A program made the position numbers and the translations under genes. Source: Acinetobacter pseudolwoffii (lineage in GTDB: Bacteria > Pseudomonadota > Gammaproteobacteria > Pseudomonadales > Moraxellaceae). From it: a DNA stretch of 64,000 nucleotides. Location: contig NZ_PHRG01000001.1 of assembly GCF_002803605.1 (NCBI RefSeq), positions 124,001-188,000 of the forward strand, read 5' to 3'. Under the pieces are notes generated by a model. That model worked only from the letters and a program-made list of their open reading frames with translations. It had not been told where the DNA came from and ran no database searches. Positions 59,908 through 64,000 of the stretch are shown here, piece after piece. Position 1 is the stretch's first letter. Each line of letters begins with the position of its first letter.

Positions 59908-61989
59908 TTATTTAAACAAGTCCAATAAAATGCGTTGAGCATTATGTGGCTTTTCACCTTCTTGCAGCTGTGCCCGCAGCCAGGTTCCATCCCCTTGTAA
60001 TAACCAGGATTGCTGATTATCTTTCAGATAGTTAAGCAGCCCCTGTTGATAGATGCGTTTTTTCAACGCTTCATCTTCTACCGGGAAGCAGGCTTCGACC
60101 CGGTTAAACAGGTTGCGATCCATCCAGTCTGCACTTGAACAGTAAACCCGTGCATTACCGTTATTGCTGAAATAATACACGCGGGTATGTTCTAGGAAAC
60201 GCCCGACAATCGAACGTACCCGAATATTTGCAGACAAACCTGGCAATCCCGGACGCAAACTACAAATCGAGCGGATAATCAGGTCAATCTGTACCCCGGC
60301 CTGAGAAGCTTCATAGAGTTTATTGATCAACTGCATCTCGGTCAGCGCATTAACTTTGACAATAATCTGCGCCGGCTTGCCTGCTTTGGCATTCACGATT
60401 TCATTATCAATATAATTAATGAGTTGGGTATGTAAGGTAAATGGCGCATGTAACAGCTTTTTCAGCTTGGCCATTTTCCCCATACCGGTCAGCTCCTGAA
60501 AGATACGGTGCACATCTTCACACAGGTCTTTATCCGTGGTGAGCAAACCATAATCAGTATAGATTCGCGCATTACCGGCATGATAGTTGCCGGTTCCCAG
60601 ATGTACATAGCGCACCAGTTTATTATTTTCCCGGCGTACCACCAGAATCATTTTGGCATGGGTTTTATAGCCAACGATGCCATAGACCACCACCGCACCG
60701 GCTTCTTGCAGGACATTGGCCACTTCGATATTGGATTCTTCATCGAAACGTGCACGCAATTCAATCACGGCCGTGACTTCCTTGCCATTGCGGGCAGCTT
60801 CCGCCAGCACCTGCACGATTTCAGAATCCGGGCCACTGCGGTACAGGGTCTGTTTGATCGCCAGCACTTGTGGATCACGTGCAGCTTCACGCAACAATGA
60901 AATGACCGGTGCAAAAGACTCAAACGGATGATGCAGCAAGATATCCTGTTTTTGCATGGCACTAAAAATATTTTCAGATTTTTTCAGTACTTTGGGAATG
61001 ATCGGGGTATGTGAATCATAGCGTAAATGCGGGCGCTTGAAATTAGACAGTAAGCGCGCCAGATTGACTGGGCCTGCGACTTTATAAAGCTGCTCTTCTT
61101 CCAGATCAAATTCATTCAGCAGATATTCATAAATATGCTGCGGACAGTTTTCTGTCACTTCCAGACGTACAGCACGGCCAAAACGGCGTGAACTGAGTTC
61201 GCCTTTAAGCGCCTTAGCCAAATCTTCAACATCTTCATTCAGGGCCAGATCGGCATTCCGCGTGACACGGAACTGATAGCAACCGGTCGCTGTCATGCCT
61301 GGGAACAGATCCGAAACATGTTCATGAATAATCGCGGACAGCATCACATGATGCTCTTTGCCATCGGTTAATTCATCTGGCAGACGTACCACGCGTGGTA
61401 ACGAACGCGGCGCTGGCACCACAGCCAGATCAATCTGACGGCCAAAGGCATCTTTACCTTCGAGAGTCACAATAAAGTTCAGTGATTTATTCACCAGACG
61501 TGGAAACGGATGTGCAGGGTCTAGGCTAATTGGCGTCAGGACGGGCGCAACCTGTTCCTGAAAATATTTTTTCACCCAGGCCGATTGTGCCGGAGTCAGT
61601 TCACCACGGCGCAAGAAACAGATATCTTCCTCACGCAGTTTTGGCAAAATTTCTTCATTTAAAATACGGTACTGGCGTTCAATCGCAGCATGTGCAGTTT
61701 TGGAAATCTGTTCCAGCACCTGCTTTGGGGTCAGGCCATCCGGACTGCGACTTTCATTGTCCAAATCTAACTGTTCCATCATTCCTGCGACCCGAATCTC
61801 AAAAAATTCGTCCAGATTACGCGAGAAAATTAACAGGAAATTCATGCGTTCAAGCAAGGGATGTAAAGGATCGACAGCCTGTTCCAGGACGCGTAAATGG
61901 AAGTCTAAAATAGACAGTTCACGATTTATATAACGATCATTATATGTATATTCGGGCTGTGCTGAAGTAGTGCTGGCTGCCGTATTCAT
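59908..61989 (-). CDS. ppk1: Polyphosphate kinase 1
   Basis: A 693-residue PPK1, which polymerises ATP gamma-phosphate into polyphosphate at the inner membrane. N domain ([19 protein letters not shown]), head domain, and the C1/C2 catalytic domains with the phosphorylated-His region [20 protein letters not shown] and YSTMQ-type regions downstream. Single gene. Polyphosphate storage is common in Acinetobacter. Confidence 0.95.
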   Translation of the reverse strand: MNTAASTTSAQPEYTYNDRYINRELSILDFHLRVLEQAVDPLHPLLERMNFLLIFSRNLDEFFEIRVAGMMEQLDLDNESRSPDGLTPKQVLEQISKTAHAAIERQYRILNEEILPKLREEDICFLRRGELTPAQSAWVKKYFQEQVAPVLTPISLDPAHPFPRLVNKSLNFIVTLEGKDAFGRQIDLAVVPAPRSLPRVVRLPDELTDGKEHHVMLSAIIHEHVSDLFPGMTATGCYQFRVTRNADLALNEDVEDLAKALKGELSSRRFGRAVRLEVTENCPQHIYEYLLNEFDLEEEQLYKVAGPVNLARLLSNFKRPHLRYDSHTPIIPKVLKKSENIFSAMQKQDILLHHPFESFAPVISLLREAARDPQVLAIKQTLYRSGPDSEIVQVLAEAARNGKEVTAVIELRARFDEESNIEVANVLQEAGAVVVYGIVGYKTHAKMILVVRRENNKLVRYVHLGTGNYHAGNARIYTDYGLLTTDKDLCEDVHRIFQELTGMGKMAKLKKLLHAPFTLHTQLINYIDNEIVNAKAGKPAQIIVKVNALTEMQLINKLYEASQAGVQIDLIIRSICSLRPGLPGLSANIRVRSIVGRFLEHTRVYYFSNNGNARVYCSSADWMDRNLFNRVEACFPVEDEALKKRIYQQGLLNYLKDNQQSWLLQGDGTWLRAQLQEGEKPHNAQRILLDLFK

Positions 61990-62061
61990 ATCAAACCTAT
62001 GCGGATTTAAAATTGTGCTTATCAGTTCAAGTATGCTTCAAATTGATGACAATTTCATAAA

Positions 62062-62087
62062 AAAAAGCCCAAAAACTGGGCTTTTTC
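62062..62087 (-). terminator. Intrinsic terminator of mtgA
   Basis: The stem AAAAAGCCCA / TGGGCTTTTT, loop AAAAC, with flanking A/T runs. Confidence 0.85.
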
Positions 62088-62100
62088 TTTAAATAATTAT

Positions 62101-62775
62101 TTAAGGCAATTCTGCATAACGCATATAACGCTGAATCATGCGCTTGCGTGCATTTAAGGCAGAGGAGTTGCGATGATCCTGAAAATATTTTGGATTGGTC
62201 AGAATGGCCGCCAGAAAGATCGCTTGATCCTGAGTCAGGCTTTGCGCAGTTTTGCCAAAATAATGTTTGGCTGCGGCTTCTACGCCATAGATATTGTCAC
62301 CAAATTCAATCGAGTTTAAATAGACTTCCAGAATCCGCTGTTTCGACCACATGCGTTCCATCATCCAGGTGGCCACCGCTTCCTGGCCTTTACGTACAAA
62401 TGAACGCTTATTAACCAGAAATAGGTTTTTCGCCAATTGCTGGGAAATGGTAGACCCCCCAGCCACCACCCGGCCCTGATCCCGGTTTTTATTCAGCGCA
62501 GTTTGAATGCCGTCCCAGTCAAAACCATGGTGATGAATGAATTTTCCATCTTCTGCAGTGACAATGGCACGTTTCAGATTCAGGCTGATCTCATCATAGG
62601 GACGCCACTGATGCTGAATCGCTTTGGAAGGTTCTGTCCAGTAATCAATCCGCATCATCATGGTGGTGTTCACCGGATTGGTTCGCCACCAGGCCAGACT
62701 GGCAAAGATCCACAATTGAACCAGCAGAATCACACTGACGATGACGAGCATCGTGCGGATCAGGAAGGCTTTCAT
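62101..62775 (-). CDS. mtgA: Monofunctional peptidoglycan glycosyltransferase
   Basis: A 224-residue GT51 enzyme that polymerises lipid II into glycan strands. One membrane helix (about 8-28), catalytic Glu75 in [11 protein letters not shown], second-motif region [15 protein letters not shown] and [13 protein letters not shown] motif ([14 protein letters not shown]). No transpeptidase domain. Divergent from the rhomboid gene across 77 bases. Confidence 0.95.
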   Translation of the reverse strand: MKAFLIRTMLVIVSVILLVQLWIFASLAWWRTNPVNTTMMMRIDYWTEPSKAIQHQWRPYDEISLNLKRAIVTAEDGKFIHHHGFDWDGIQTALNKNRDQGRVVAGGSTISQQLAKNLFLVNKRSFVRKGQEAVATWMMERMWSKQRILEVYLNSIEFGDNIYGVEAAAKHYFGKTAQSLTQDQAIFLAAILTNPKYFQDHRNSSALNARKRMIQRYMRYAELP

Positions 62776-62852
62776 GTCAGTGCGTTACTCCTGAAAATTT
62801 AATTTTTCGTGTTAAGCTTATTCGAAATATACAATCACAGCAAAAAAATAGC

Positions 62853-63671
62853 ATGTCTGAATACTCTCCCCCTGTCGAACATCGCAAACTTGAAATGCAT
62901 CTCTGGTGGATCACCGCCATTTTAATCGCGATTAATGTCGGATTATTTGGCTGGCAGGCCATCAATGGTATGGATATCAGCCAGCCGAGTACCCGAGATG
63001 CGATTCTCTGGGGTGCCGATTATGCACCTTTAACCTATTTAGCGGAACCCATGCGTTTGTTTAGCAGCATGTTTTTCCATTTTGGCCTGATTCACCTGAT
63101 GTTGAATATGTGGGCCTTGTATATTTTTGGTAGTGTTGCCGAACAACTGTTTGGCCGGATGTATTTTATTGGCTTATACCTGTGTGCCGGCTTAATGGGC
63201 AGTTTGCTCAGTGGCTATATGAACATTCAGGACAGCTATGATCTGATTGCAGGGGGTGTGGCCAACCCAAGTTTATTGCCGGCGGTCAGTGCCGGTGCAT
63301 CCGGTGCGGTGATGGGACTCGGCGCTTCACTGACGGTATTGGCCCTGTTGCCGATGCTGCCCCAGCAACGTTTTATTCTGGATAAAAAGACCTTGGTGAT
63401 GGTGATGGGTCTGAACCTGGCCATGGGCTTTATGATCAGCGGAATCAACAATGCCGCACATATTGGTGGCATGTTGATGGGCGCTTTTTTAACCTTGCTG
63501 TGGTATGCCGGACAAAAAATGCAGCGTAGCCGCCTGATCAACCTGATCGCTTTAGTGATTGGTTTTGGCCTCTGTGTGCTGCTTTATCAACATAACTTGG
63601 CCTTGATCGAAGCAATTCGCCCACTGTGGCAAGAGATTCTCGACCTGATGCGACAACAATTGCAGCTTTAA
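62853..63671 (+). CDS. Rhomboid-family intramembrane serine protease
   Basis: A 272-residue protein with about seven membrane helices. Catalytic dyad Ser150 (GASG, 148-151) and His203 (AAHIGG), with the conserved His76/Asn85 region (FFHFGLIHLMLNMWALYIFG). The first 40 residues form a cytosolic segment and first helix. Cleaves membrane proteins within the bilayer; substrates unknown. Single gene, close to mtgA. Confidence 0.93.
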   Translation: MSEYSPPVEHRKLEMHLWWITAILIAINVGLFGWQAINGMDISQPSTRDAILWGADYAPLTYLAEPMRLFSSMFFHFGLIHLMLNMWALYIFGSVAEQLFGRMYFIGLYLCAGLMGSLLSGYMNIQDSYDLIAGGVANPSLLPAVSAGASGAVMGLGASLTVLALLPMLPQQRFILDKKTLVMVMGLNLAMGFMISGINNAAHIGGMLMGAFLTLLWYAGQKMQRSRLINLIALVIGFGLCVLLYQHNLALIEAIRPLWQEILDLMRQQLQL

Positions 63672-63722
63672 ATCATTGCCGCTTTAAATACCAGCGAATT
63701 TAAAAAGCCATGGAGATGAATC

Positions 63723-64000
63723 TTACTGATTCATCTCGCGCAAGCTTTGTAAGGGCGGAATGTCCGACAGATAGCTCAGACGATAACGGCCAATCAGCGC
63801 ACATAACACAGTCATGAAAATCGGCAGGATAATCCAGATTTCCCAGTGTGGCTGAATCATTAAATCCATACGATAACTGGCGATTGCGCTAATCACTTCG
63901 GCAAACAGACAGGAAACCACTCCGGCAAACAGTCCGATAAAACCAATTTCCAGACTCATCATGGTTTTCAGTTTTTGTTTGGAGCTGCCAAATGACCGTA
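63723..64000 (-). CDS. FtsX-like ABC transporter permease, C-terminal part
   Basis: The frame runs past the right edge of the window, so the gene is incomplete here. The last about 92 residues read RSFGSSKQKLKTMMSLEIGF ... with two membrane helices and end in PPLQSLREMNQ, which is typical of the FtsX/MacB-type permeases (YbbP group). The partner ATPase would lie outside the window. Confidence 0.82.
   Translation of the reverse strand, partial: RSFGSSKQKLKTMMSLEIGFIGLFAGVVSCLFAEVISAIASYRMDLMIQPHWEIWIILPIFMTVLCALIGRYRLSYLSDIPPLQSLREMNQ

Overview
The window looks like ordinary chromosome of an Acinetobacter species (Moraxellaceae, Gammaproteobacteria), perhaps from the environmental lwoffii/johnsonii side of the genus. 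The evidence is the rubA-rubB-estB-oxyR cluster, the gltA / sdhCDAB / sucAB-lpd / sucCD block, a small-RNA locus beside trpS that resembles Aar of A. baylyi, and the AT-rich intergenic sequence. The genus call rests on gene order and protein similarity judged from memory, not on a search.

Layout. 1-7.0 kb: the end of a short-chain dehydrogenase, small lipoproteins, a PlsC-like acyltransferase, a LuxR-type regulator, an NlpE-like lipoprotein and a trimeric (YadA-type) autotransporter whose stalk is encoded by near-perfect 75-bp and 99-bp tandem repeats. 7.0-8.2 kb: a very AT-rich stretch with a small repressor-like gene and a small coiled-coil protein. 8.2-12.1 kb: groES-groEL behind a clear heat-shock promoter, a metallophosphoesterase and a lipid kinase. 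12.5-24 kb: GTP-type PEP carboxykinase, folD, tRNA-Cys and tRNA-Leu, a WYL regulator, a quinone oxidoreductase, a thioredoxin and the sulfate-activation pair cysD-cysN. 24.3-26.7 kb: the flotillin pair yqiJ-yqiK.

26.7-41.1 kb is the TCA-cycle block. On the minus strand it carries sdhCDAB, sucAB-lpd and sucCD, with gltA divergent from sdhC. Together these give citrate synthase, the 2-oxoglutarate dehydrogenase complex (E1, E2, E3), succinyl-CoA synthetase and succinate dehydrogenase. Terminators after sdhB and lpd, and long leaders before sdhC and sucA, suggest several transcription units. 41.1-51.5 kb: a putative zincin, nadE, tRNA-Met, a universal stress protein, an alkyltransferase-like protein, a CPA1 antiporter, a zinc metallopeptidase, a YedI-like membrane protein and trpS. 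51.5-64 kb: an Aar-like sRNA candidate, lysS, a YqiA-like protein, apt, rubA-rubB-estB-oxyR (electron supply for alkane hydroxylase, an esterase and the peroxide regulator), ppk, mtgA, a rhomboid protease and the end of an FtsX-like permease.

Most of the window is conserved core genome, and I see no CRISPR array, prophage or complete insertion sequence. The less ordinary items are non-coding. They are a 336-bp non-autonomous element with IS4-like ends and a 12-bp target duplication that splits the yqiA/apt terminator; a promoter-leader-terminator arrangement before the adhesin that looks like an attenuator; about 70-100-bp palindromic repeats lodged inside the cysD-cysN and lpd-sucB gene pairs; a three-hairpin element at about 48.2 kb; and a 12-bp inverted repeat that takes in the CCA end of tRNA-Leu.
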